A stretch of 64,000 nt of DNA from DATASD01 sp035276765 (GTDB lineage Bacteria; Patescibacteriota; Saccharimonadia; Saccharimonadales; UBA4665), in NCBI GenBank assembly GCA_035276765.1, contig DATELH010000002.1, forward strand, positions 744,001 through 808,000, read 5' to 3'. Both the position numbers and the translations under genes were made by a program. The notes under the pieces were generated by a model, which worked only from the letters and a program-made list of their open reading frames with translations, was not told where the DNA came from and searched no databases. Position 1 is the stretch's first letter. Every line of letters begins with the position of its first letter. This document shows, piece after piece, positions 24,139 to 32,625 of the stretch.

Positions 24139-24266
24139 CCATGCAACCTGTCGGTTAGCTTACCTGCAACTATACCGCCAAAGATGTAACTATTCAATAG
24201 CATCACCGGCATTTAATTTTACGAAACATAACTATTTTTCTGAAAGTTTGGTACTATTGTAGTGAC

Positions 24267-24272
24267 TAGGAT
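24267..24272 (+). promoter_or_regulatory. -10 box of the T4SS machine operon (leaderless type)
   Basis: TAGGAT ends 6 nt before ATG 24279. A second candidate, TACTAT (24252-24257), lies further upstream. Confidence 0.45.
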
Positions 24273-24278
24273 TATTAA

Positions 24279-24767
24279 ATGGGCAATGTCATAACATCTG
24301 AGAAAGGCGCTATTGGCCGCAAGCTGGCAATTGGGATTGCTGTGGTGTTGATCGTCATAGCCGGCGTTTTGTTTGTTATTTCCAAAAGCAAGAACCCCAC
24401 CAAGCAGCAGGCAGCAAGCAACAGCAACGGCTATCAGGCAACAGCCGATGCGTATATTAAGGCTATTTCCAAAAACGACGCCCAAGCCGCCTGGGACCTC
24501 ATGACCTCAAGAGATCAGAAAAAAGCTGGCACACTCGACGACTTCAAAAAGCAGCTGAGCGCTTCATACTTCAACAAATCAACCGGCTCGCCCAAGTTCA
24601 TCAAGGCAGAAGCCCAACCAGACCAACATAACACTTACAAAAACCAGGACCCGCACCGTGTTACCTACGAGTTTGATTTTGACTATTCCAAGTGGCAAAG
24701 CGTGGTGATTGTAATAAAGGACAAAAACTCCTGGAAAATTGACGAAATGGACAGCAACCAGTTATGA
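24279..24767 (+). CDS. Membrane-anchored DUF4878-like protein at the head of the T4SS operon
   Basis: The 162-residue protein has a short cytoplasmic head, one membrane helix (LAIGIAVVLIVIAGVLFVIS, residues 16-35) and an exported domain with ATADAYIKAISKNDAQAAWD, a typical nuclear-transport-factor-2-like start seen in DUF4878 proteins. The remaining beta-rich part ends WKIDEMDSNQL. It overlaps the giant membrane protein gene by ATGA, so it is a genuine operon member and could be a VirB8-like periplasmic component, since VirB8 also has one helix and an NTF2-like fold. This VirB8 comparison is an inference. Confidence 0.75.
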   Translation: MGNVITSEKGAIGRKLAIGIAVVLIVIAGVLFVISKSKNPTKQQAASNSNGYQATADAYIKAISKNDAQAAWDLMTSRDQKKAGTLDDFKKQLSASYFNKSTGSPKFIKAEAQPDQHNTYKNQDPHRVTYEFDFDYSKWQSVVIVIKDKNSWKIDEMDSNQL

Positions 24768-27700
24768 AATATCGCCTAAAGCATTTTAAACACAGCGTAG
24801 CCGGACTCGTTTTGGTTTTGGCGATGGTCGCCGTGCCTGCGGTTGCGGTCTTTTTGCCCCAGACTGCTTATGCGAACGGCGAAGTTTATTCATGGTCGGA
24901 CAAAAACACGATTACGATTGCTGGCGGTGCAACGAGAGGCGACGCGCCTGGCAATGCAGCCGCCATGAACAAAGTTTTCTCCCAAGGACCATCAAACACC
25001 AACCTTCCCGGACCAAGCCAAGAAAGATTCAATGGCACCGCATATATTACGCAAAATGGGTCTGGTTGTGAACTTCAGGTAACACTGTACCTTACCAATC
25101 CGAACGGCGGCACCATTAATTATAATGTTGTTCCCTCTGGTGGTATCGGTGATTCCAACCCCAAGTGTTCATCTACAGCCGGAGTCACTAATGGCCCTAT
25201 AACAGTTGCCGGCACCCGTCCTGGCAGCAATACCGAAACGCAGGCCCAGAAAGACGTGCAATTTATAATAGTAGGCAACGTAGGATTCGATCAAGGGCCT
25301 GCTACTATTAACCTGAGCTATAAAAATGCAGCGGGGACTGTGGTAGCCGGGCCAGTCGCCGCACCCAAACAACACGGACCAAGGCAAGACAGTTCGCAGA
25401 TTGACTACCCAACTTATGCCATCGACAGCCCTCTCGAACCGGGCGATTACCAGGTGTGTGCCGACCAATTTATAAGCTGCGTACCTTTCACAAAAATTTT
25501 GGGACAATCTATTAATCAAACCCTTGGCGCAACCCCAACCGACAGCACTATTGCTACTGATGTTACATTTAGCTACCTAAGCTCAACATCTTCACCAGAT
25601 CTTACCTTCGGCCCTTACACTATTAACTTGCTCGACAAGGGTGGCAACGACCTCGGCAACCCCGCCCAAACTAACACCTTTGTTGTCAAAAGCTTAAATG
25701 GCGACGGTACGGCGCAAGTCAAGCAAGACGTCATGGTTTCATCGCTCACCAGAAACGTGGCGCCGGGCGATTACCAGGTGTGTCTGCAAGGCCTTAACAA
25801 ATGCGTGCCCGTCCACAAAGACCAAGGGCAAGCGCATGTAACCATTGCACTTTCCAGCACCGAGGCTGCCGCCGCAGTGCTAGCCGCGCAAAACCACACG
25901 CCACTAGGGCAAGGCGCTACCAAACCAACTTGCGAGACCACTGAAGACAATAACGCCTGGCTGATCTGTCCGCTGTTTAACGGGCTTGCCGGCTTCACCG
26001 ACGCAGTTTATGATAATCTTTTGCAGCCGTTCCTTTACACCGCACCGATCAGCACGAGCGCGAGCGACGAAAGCTTCCAAGTATGGTCAACTTTCCGTAT
26101 TTACGGTGACATCTTTTTGGTGGCCGCCGTCTTGATTATTGTGTTCGGCGAGTCGATTGGTGGCGGGCTTATCGACGCCTATACCGCCAAACGGGCGTTG
26201 CCGAGGGTGCTAGCCGCGGCAATTCTCATTAACCTTTCGGTGTACATTGTGGCCCTGTTGGTTGACGCTACTAATATTTTGGGCGCTACTATTGGCCGGA
26301 TTGTGACTGCGCCGATCGATCTTAGTTTTAGACCGCCCGCATCGGTCGGAGATACTTCAATCGCCGGAGGTCTCATCGGACTCATGATTGGTGCCGGGGG
26401 CATCGCAACGGTTATAACTGGGCTTTTCACCTTGAAGGCAGCCTTTATTAACGCGGCGCTCTACGTCGCGTTCTTTGCCTTGTTGCCGATATTCCTCGCC
26501 ATCGCCACGGTGTTTATGATATTGGTGCTCCGAAAGGGCTTGATCTTGGCATTGGTACTATTGAGTCCGATCGCTTTTGCTTTGTACTGTTTGCCATCTA
26601 CCGAAAAATGGTTCAGGCGTTGGTGGAATATGCTCTTTAAGTCGCTCATGCTATATCCGGCCATTGCACTTATTTATGCGGTGGCGGACGTGCTTGCGGT
26701 GTCAATCATGAAAGCTAACGGCGCCACGGCTGGCAGTATTAAGAACGGCACGCTCTTTACCGGTTCTTCGGGCCACCACATATTGCCGCACGTAGCCAGC
26801 ATGTTCAACTTTGCCGCCGACCCGACCTCGACCGGCGCGGGCGGCGCTATTCTCGCCTTTATCGTAGCTATCTTTGTGGAAGGCGGCATTAAATTTATTG
26901 GTGTAGTATGGGTTGTCCGCAAGGGTGAGGAGTTTACTGCCGGTATCTTCCAAAGCGCCACCAACGGCGCCAAGCGCTTCAACAAGGCATTCGACAACCG
27001 CCGCGAACTGGGCAAAAAGCGTTTGCAAGGCCAAATGATCCAAAACCGCGAACGGGCCTACCGTGCCTTCGGTAAAATGAGCGGCAGCGGGAATGCAGCC
27101 ACACGTTTCCTTGGGCGGCGCATGCAAAACAGCATCCAGGGCGGTGGTCTGCGCGACGTATTGGGTGAATCCGCCAACTACCGCGCCGACCAAATGAAAG
27201 TAGCTGAAGCCATCAACTCCACCGGTGACGACACCCAGCTTCGTGCCCTTACTGTAAACAAACGCTGGGCCCTCGAGCAAGGCAACGAGGCCACAGAAGC
27301 CAACGGATGGAAGGGTGATTGGCGCCGGAACGCCAACGGCGGCCGCGAATTCCGCACACTGGCTGGCAACAAGTGGGTCAGCGAAGGCGATGTCGATGCA
27401 GCGTACACGCGCTGGGGCAATAACCAAGCTATTATGCAGTGGTCACTCGGCCACGAAATGGACAAGGCCGCGACGCAAAACGACCAAGACCATTTGCGTT
27501 CGAATTACAAAAACCTCACCTATCGGTCCGGCGTGAGCGATGCATTGGGCGCTGGCCAAGGCTGGAATATGAGCGACGGTGAAATGACCGGCATGTGGAC
27601 GGGCGCAGCCTTCGCCAAACAAAACACCAACCGCGAGTGGAAACACTACAAATGGTCCAATGGCGACCTCAAATTTGACCGTTTGAGCGCAGCCCGCGAA

Positions 27701-28315
27701 CTCGACGAAAAGAAAAGTCCGTACGAGCTTGGCCAAACCAACGCCGACATGTGGACCAGCATGAGCCAGGGTGTTATTGATGCCCGTAAGCGGCATGATA
27801 CCTTGACCGAGTTTAGCAAAGAACGCCAGTTGACCGCCGCCGAACAAAACCAACTGCGCGACGACAAAGAGTTCTTGGGCCGCGCAAGCCGCCTGGCCGG
27901 CCGCATGAAGGCCAGTGGGGCGATATATGGTGGGGTCACAGCCGATAACGGCCAGCCAATTCCTACCGGTGCAGCAGCTATGCAACCGGGACAGTCAATC
28001 CCACTCCAAAGCCAAAACCTCACGCCACAACAAGCCGCTCAGCAAGCCGCTCAAGTCCAGGCCCGAACGGAAGCCAGCATTGGCGCGGGCTCCGTCTCGC
28101 GTACCGGTGAGGAGCAAGTCCGCTTTACACGCCTTGTCGAACAATATGCACCAGAATATACCGGCCCCGACATGGCTAATACGCCGGGAGGTTCTGCGCC
28201 GGGCATTCCACAATGGGGCGGCGCTCCTGGACAAACACCATACGGCACGCAGCCGGGCACCGAAGACGCAATCGCAAAACGCGTGGGCTCTGGCCGGCGT
28301 GGCGAAGGCCAATAG
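24764..28315 (+). CDS. VirB6/TrbL-like giant membrane protein of the T4SS
   Basis: The 1183-residue protein has a signal peptide (residues 1-38), an exported region of about 380 residues with two related segments (PGDYQVCADQFISCVPF near 228 and PGDYQVCLQGLNKCVPV near 335), a block of six or more membrane helices (about 445-725), and a charged, Gln/Ala/Gly-rich cytoplasmic C-terminus of 450 residues. Polytopic VirB6-type proteins form the inner-membrane channel of type IV secretion systems. The helix block contains the basic KGLILALVLLSPIAFALYCL segment common to CPR VirB6-like proteins. The long N- and C-terminal extensions are unusual for VirB6 in Proteobacteria. Confidence 0.8.
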   Translation: MKYRLKHFKHSVAGLVLVLAMVAVPAVAVFLPQTAYANGEVYSWSDKNTITIAGGATRGDAPGNAAAMNKVFSQGPSNTNLPGPSQERFNGTAYITQNGSGCELQVTLYLTNPNGGTINYNVVPSGGIGDSNPKCSSTAGVTNGPITVAGTRPGSNTETQAQKDVQFIIVGNVGFDQGPATINLSYKNAAGTVVAGPVAAPKQHGPRQDSSQIDYPTYAIDSPLEPGDYQVCADQFISCVPFTKILGQSINQTLGATPTDSTIATDVTFSYLSSTSSPDLTFGPYTINLLDKGGNDLGNPAQTNTFVVKSLNGDGTAQVKQDVMVSSLTRNVAPGDYQVCLQGLNKCVPVHKDQGQAHVTIALSSTEAAAAVLAAQNHTPLGQGATKPTCETTEDNNAWLICPLFNGLAGFTDAVYDNLLQPFLYTAPISTSASDESFQVWSTFRIYGDIFLVAAVLIIVFGESIGGGLIDAYTAKRALPRVLAAAILINLSVYIVALLVDATNILGATIGRIVTAPIDLSFRPPASVGDTSIAGGLIGLMIGAGGIATVITGLFTLKAAFINAALYVAFFALLPIFLAIATVFMILVLRKGLILALVLLSPIAFALYCLPSTEKWFRRWWNMLFKSLMLYPAIALIYAVADVLAVSIMKANGATAGSIKNGTLFTGSSGHHILPHVASMFNFAADPTSTGAGGAILAFIVAIFVEGGIKFIGVVWVVRKGEEFTAGIFQSATNGAKRFNKAFDNRRELGKKRLQGQMIQNRERAYRAFGKMSGSGNAATRFLGRRMQNSIQGGGLRDVLGESANYRADQMKVAEAINSTGDDTQLRALTVNKRWALEQGNEATEANGWKGDWRRNANGGREFRTLAGNKWVSEGDVDAAYTRWGNNQAIMQWSLGHEMDKAATQNDQDHLRSNYKNLTYRSGVSDALGAGQGWNMSDGEMTGMWTGAAFAKQNTNREWKHYKWSNGDLKFDRLSAARELDEKKSPYELGQTNADMWTSMSQGVIDARKRHDTLTEFSKERQLTAAEQNQLRDDKEFLGRASRLAGRMKASGAIYGGVTADNGQPIPTGAAAMQPGQSIPLQSQNLTPQQAAQQAAQVQARTEASIGAGSVSRTGEEQVRFTRLVEQYAPEYTGPDMANTPGGSAPGIPQWGGAPGQTPYGTQPGTEDAIAKRVGSGRRGEGQ

Positions 28316-28349
28316 TAACGGCGCCTGTGCAGGCTCACGGGAAATCGGC

Positions 28350-28355
28350 TATAAT
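28350..28355 (+). promoter_or_regulatory. -10 box upstream of the PrgI-type gene
   Basis: A perfect TATAAT ends 8 nt before ATG 28364, giving an internal promoter with almost no leader inside the T4SS operon. Confidence 0.6.
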
Positions 28356-28363
28356 AGACACAT

Positions 28364-29557
28364 ATGTCAACCTATAAAGTCATTCAAGACATCGAGGCGG
28401 AAGACAAGCTTATTGGGCCGCTCACCCTCCGGCAATTTATTTATGCCGGGATTGCTGCCGCGACGCTTTACCTCTGTTTTATTCTGGTAGGCAAGCACCT
28501 CTACTGGATATTGCCGGTATTCCTGCCCATTGCTGGCGTGTCCGGCTTTTTTGCATGGCCTTTTGCCGGGCAGCAACCCACCGAGGTTTGGGCGCTCGCT
28601 AAAATCCGTTTTATCGTGAAGCCGCGCAAACGCGTGTGGGACCAAAGCGGCGCCAAAGAACTCGTGACGGTCACCGCGCCGAAAAAAGTCGAGGTCAACT
28701 ACACCAACGGCTTGTCACAAACGGAAGTAAAAAGCCGCCTACGCGCCTTAGCCGATACCATCGACAGCCGCGGCTGGGCAGTTAAGAACGTAAATGTAAA
28801 TTTGTACAACCAGCCACCATTGGTAATGAGCGAGCCCGCTTCCGACCGTCTTGTAACTGTTGAGTCGTTACCCAAAGAAGTACCAAACAACGACATCCAG
28901 CCGTCTGACGACATCCTGGACGAAAAGAACAACCCGGTCGCGCACCAGTTCGACACCATGATCGCCGCTTCTACCAAAGCTCACCGGCAGCAGATTATGG
29001 AACGCTTGCGGCAAGCCGCCGTGGCCAACGACACTCGGACGCAAGCCAAAAAAGCACCAAAACCCGCTCCGGCTCCACGGCCGCAACAACCAGCCGCCGA
29101 CTACTGGTTCATGAGCCAGCCCACACCCGGAAGCGGAAGCCCTGGCGCGCCACCGCAAGGAGCTGTTACGTTTAATACTCAGCTTGTAACGCCGGGTACG
29201 GTATCGGCAGCGGCTCCCGCCACGGATGACACTGCGCTCACCCCCGAAGACGAGCAAGCGCTAGTCAAGCAACTGGCCGACCAAGAGAAAGTTGAGCACA
29301 TCCCCTATGGCCATTTGCACACCATCCAGCCCCTTTCCGTCCAAAAACAACAACAGCAACAACAGATACAAGCAGCTCGCGAAGCAGCCGCAAAAGCCGC
29401 TGCAAAAAGCGCCGAACCGGAGGTGACACAAGCCCCTGACGCTGCTATACTAAACCTAGCGAGGAACGATGATCTCAACGTGGCGACTCTTGCCCGCGAA
29501 GCCCACAAGCAGCGGCCAGAACCACCAAAGGATGAAGTAGTTATTTCGCTGCACTAA
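28364..29557 (+). CDS. PrgI family T4SS protein with long C-terminal extension
   Basis: Residues 1-95 are a PrgI domain (PF12666): EAEDKLIGPLTLRQFIYAGI, two helices near 25-62, then EVWALAKIRFIVKPRKRVWD. PrgI proteins precede VirB4 ATPases in Gram-positive and CPR secretion systems and play the VirB3 role at the membrane. The remaining 300 residues are cytoplasmic, Pro/Gln/Ala-rich with a QQQQQ run near 327-331 and little predicted structure. The gene is followed by the TraC-like and VirB4 genes, as expected. Confidence 0.88.
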   Translation: MSTYKVIQDIEAEDKLIGPLTLRQFIYAGIAAATLYLCFILVGKHLYWILPVFLPIAGVSGFFAWPFAGQQPTEVWALAKIRFIVKPRKRVWDQSGAKELVTVTAPKKVEVNYTNGLSQTEVKSRLRALADTIDSRGWAVKNVNVNLYNQPPLVMSEPASDRLVTVESLPKEVPNNDIQPSDDILDEKNNPVAHQFDTMIAASTKAHRQQIMERLRQAAVANDTRTQAKKAPKPAPAPRPQQPAADYWFMSQPTPGSGSPGAPPQGAVTFNTQLVTPGTVSAAAPATDDTALTPEDEQALVKQLADQEKVEHIPYGHLHTIQPLSVQKQQQQQQIQAAREAAAKAAAKSAEPEVTQAPDAAILNLARNDDLNVATLAREAHKQRPEPPKDEVVISLH

Positions 29558-29602
29558 ATGAAACGTGGGATCAACTTTACGAGCTCGGTGGGACAATAAT
29601 AT

Positions 29603-30706
29603 ATGGATCCTTATTCGCAAAACCAACCCCAACCCGCCCAAAACGGCGCGGCCAATTTGTATGCCAACCAGGCTATGCCTGCGCCGGCTGGTTATCCGCA
29701 ACCTCAGTCGCCAGCTCAACCCGCCAGCCAAGACATGTACGCCCCAGCGCAAACGACGCAACCCTACCAACAACTCCCACCACCGCAACCCCAGCCCACA
29801 GCGATAAACTCTGCGCCAACCTTACGTCAGACCATTCCGCCGCAAGCCGCCGCTACAAATGCGCCATCGCGAGCCCCCGTATCACCAAACGCCGCACCCG
29901 TGACCGCGCCACCACAGGCACCTCAGCCAGTTGTCTCGAACCCTGGGGCCACGGCCGCGCGAGTCAAGCCAGCGGCCAGCAACACAAACAGCACGCAAAA
30001 CAGTTTGCAGATCGCCGAAATCCGCGACGGCATCGTTATTATGAACGACGGCTCGTTTCGCTCGGTCATTATGGCTAAATCGATTAACTTCGACCTTATG
30101 AGCCCACAAGAACAAGAGGCGGTCGAGTATAGTTACCAGGGCTTCCTGAACTCGCTGTACTTTCCGGTGCAAATCTTCATCCGCTCACAAAAGGTCGACT
30201 TGCAGCCGTACCTCGAAAAGCTCGACAAAATCCGCTCCGAGCACGACAACATGCTGCTGGCACTGCTCATGGAAGACTACATCAATTACATGACGCAGCT
30301 CAGCGCGCAAACCAACATCATGGACAAAAAGTTTTACATTGTGATTCCGTATTTCCCGCACGTGGACGTTCAAAAGGCGATCACGCAGAGTAAAAACTTC
30401 TTTACCGGACTGGTGGCGTTGTTCGACAAAAAAGAGCAGCACGTGGTTATCAACGAGGCCGAGCTCGAAAAAGCCAAGACTGAGCTGCGCAACCGCGTGC
30501 AAGCGGTGTTGGGCGGCATGATGCAAACCGGCATCCAGGCTTTGCCGCTCGACACCCAAGAACTCATCGAACTGTACTACGACACCTACAACCCCGACAC
30601 AGCCACCCGCCAAGAGCTCAAAAACTTTGGCGACATGAACGCCGACATCGTCACCAAAGGACAGGGCGCCGCCGCTCAACCACACTTGCAGAAGGAGCTT
30701 TCATAA
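29603..30706 (+). CDS. TraC/VirB4 N-terminal-domain-like protein
   Basis: After a 130-residue Pro/Gln/Ala-rich disordered start, residues 135-360 form a conserved domain (LQIAEIRDGIVIMNDGSFRS; VEYSYQGFLNSLYFPVQIFI; LIELYYDTYNPD) that matches the N-terminal domain of TraC/VirB4 proteins but has no ATPase part. In CPR systems this domain is often a separate gene placed before the VirB4 ATPase. Its stop overlaps the next start (TAATG), which favours equal synthesis and a complex with VirB4. GACAAT five nt before the ATG is a weak -10. Confidence 0.82.
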   Translation: MDPYSQNQPQPAQNGAANLYANQAMPAPAGYPQPQSPAQPASQDMYAPAQTTQPYQQLPPPQPQPTAINSAPTLRQTIPPQAAATNAPSRAPVSPNAAPVTAPPQAPQPVVSNPGATAARVKPAASNTNSTQNSLQIAEIRDGIVIMNDGSFRSVIMAKSINFDLMSPQEQEAVEYSYQGFLNSLYFPVQIFIRSQKVDLQPYLEKLDKIRSEHDNMLLALLMEDYINYMTQLSAQTNIMDKKFYIVIPYFPHVDVQKAITQSKNFFTGLVALFDKKEQHVVINEAELEKAKTELRNRVQAVLGGMMQTGIQALPLDTQELIELYYDTYNPDTATRQELKNFGDMNADIVTKGQGAAAQPHLQKELS

Positions 30707-32613
30707 TGGCACGCAAAAAACAGCAGCTCGACCCGATTGCGCTAGCGCAAGCCCAAAAACAGCGCGAACAGCAAGAGGTTAATGCCGCCTTCCAAAAGGG
30801 CATTACGGCGCTGCGCGACTTTATTGCGCCGAGCTCGATCGAATTTCAACCTGCCCAGTTCCGCATCGGCACCCGGCTGGCCCGCACTTTTTACATCTAC
30901 GGCTACCCACGACAACTCTTTACCGGCTGGATGAGCGCCATGGTCAACCTCGACGAAGTCATGGACATCTCGATGTTCGTGTACCCCGTTGAAAGCCAGG
31001 TGATCCTGGAAAACTTGCGCAAAAAGGTAACGCAGCTCGAAGCTGGCATCCAAATCGACACCGAAAAAGGCCGCGTCCGCGACCCGGGCAAGCAAGCCGC
31101 CATCCAAGACGCCGAAGAAATGCGCGACAAACTCCAGGTGGGCGAAGAGCGTTTCTTCCGTTTCGGCCTGTACTTCACCATTTATGCCAACAGCACCGAA
31201 GAGCTCGAATTCGTTTCGCACAAGGTTGAATCGCTGCTTGGCCAGCAGTTGGTGTACTCGAAAGCCGCCACTTCGCAGCAAGAGCAGGGGTTAAACAGCA
31301 CGGTTCCGCAGTTTACCGATCAGCTCATGGTGCGGCGCAACATGTCCACGGGCGCCATATCCACGAGTTTCCCGTTCACCAGCGCCGACCTCAGCCAAGA
31401 CAACGGCATTCTGTACGGCATCAACATGCACAACTCCGGGCTCGTTATTTTCGACCGCTTCTCTTTGGAAAACGGCAACTCAGTGGTCTTTGCAAAGTCT
31501 GGTGCCGGTAAATCGTTCACTGTGAAGCTCGAAGCGCTGCGCAGCATGATGCTCGGCACCGAGATTTTTATCATCGACCCGGAAAACGAATACGAGCGCA
31601 TGTGCGACGCCGTTGGCGGCGCCTATGTCCGACTGAGTCTCAACTCGGCCACGCGCATTAACCCCTTTGACTTGCCACAGGTGGTTGACACCGAAGAAGC
31701 CGACAACGCTCTGCGCAGCAACCTCATTACGCTGCACGGTTTGTTGCGCTTGATGATGGGCGGCGCACAGGCCCAGATGATCGGCGGCAACGCCATGATG
31801 GCGCCAGCGCTTTCGCCAGTCGAAGAATCCGACCTCGATGCCGCGCTCATCGAAACCTACGCCAAAGCCGGTATCACCAACGACCCGCTCACGCACACCG
31901 GTTTACCGCCCACAATCGCCGACCTCTACGACACATTACTTCACATGGGCGGCACCGGTCCGCAGCTCGCCCAGCGCCTACGCAAATACACCACGGGCAC
32001 CTTCGCCGGCATTTTCTCGCAGCAAAGCAACATCGACATCAACAACCCGCTTGTAGTATTTAACATCCGCGACCTCGAAGACGAGCTCCGACCGGTTGCC
32101 ATGTATATTGTGCTGAATTACATCTGGAACAAGACCAAGGGCGACCAACGCCGCCGCATCCTGATCGTTGACGAAGCGTGGCAGCTCATGAAATACGAAG
32201 ACTCTGCCAACTTTTTGTTCAGTCTTGCAAAGCGCGCACGCAAATACAACCTGGGTATTACCACCATTACCCAGGACGTTGAGGACTTCATGGGTTCGCG
32301 CATGGGCCGCGCCGTGGTGGCCAATGCCTCTATGCAATTTTTGCTCAAGCAATCGCCAACTGCGGTGGATATCTTGAGCGATGTCTTTAAGCTGACGAGC
32401 GAAGAAAAGAAGCGCCTGAGCCAATTTCCGGTCGGGCAGGGATTGTTCTTTGCCGGACAAAACCACGTGCACATCCAGGTTGTGGCGAGCCCCACCGAAA
32501 CCGGGCTTATCACTACCAACCCAGCACAAGTCCAGGCAATGCAACAGGCGGGCGAAATGACGCAACCGCAAGGCACCATCGACCTTTCGAATCAACTCTA
32601 TCCTGGAGTATAA
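30706..32613 (+). CDS. virB4: VirB4/TraC-type ATPase of the T4SS
   Basis: The 635-residue cytoplasmic ATPase energises pilus assembly and substrate transport. The Walker A loop is FAKSGAGKSFTVK near residues 260-272, followed by IFIIDPENEYERMC; the Walker B strand RRILIVDEAWQLMKY is near 483-497, and GITTITQDVEDFMGS is the conserved arginine/glutamine-sensor region. The N-terminal third is the dimerising VirB4 domain (MARKKQQLDPIALAQAQKQR start). No coupling protein (VirD4) or relaxase occurs in the window, so DNA transfer is not indicated. Confidence 0.94.
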   Translation: MARKKQQLDPIALAQAQKQREQQEVNAAFQKGITALRDFIAPSSIEFQPAQFRIGTRLARTFYIYGYPRQLFTGWMSAMVNLDEVMDISMFVYPVESQVILENLRKKVTQLEAGIQIDTEKGRVRDPGKQAAIQDAEEMRDKLQVGEERFFRFGLYFTIYANSTEELEFVSHKVESLLGQQLVYSKAATSQQEQGLNSTVPQFTDQLMVRRNMSTGAISTSFPFTSADLSQDNGILYGINMHNSGLVIFDRFSLENGNSVVFAKSGAGKSFTVKLEALRSMMLGTEIFIIDPENEYERMCDAVGGAYVRLSLNSATRINPFDLPQVVDTEEADNALRSNLITLHGLLRLMMGGAQAQMIGGNAMMAPALSPVEESDLDAALIETYAKAGITNDPLTHTGLPPTIADLYDTLLHMGGTGPQLAQRLRKYTTGTFAGIFSQQSNIDINNPLVVFNIRDLEDELRPVAMYIVLNYIWNKTKGDQRRRILIVDEAWQLMKYEDSANFLFSLAKRARKYNLGITTITQDVEDFMGSRMGRAVVANASMQFLLKQSPTAVDILSDVFKLTSEEKKRLSQFPVGQGLFFAGQNHVHIQVVASPTETGLITTNPAQVQAMQQAGEMTQPQGTIDLSNQLYPGV

Positions 32614-32614
32614 T
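32609..32614 (+). promoter_or_regulatory. -10 box overlapping the virB4 stop codon
   Basis: TATAAT is made of the last bases and TAA stop of virB4. It lies 11 nt before ATG 32626, so the next gene could have its own promoter with a leader of about 5 nt. Confidence 0.5.
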
Positions 32615-32625
32615 CCAAATAGGTT

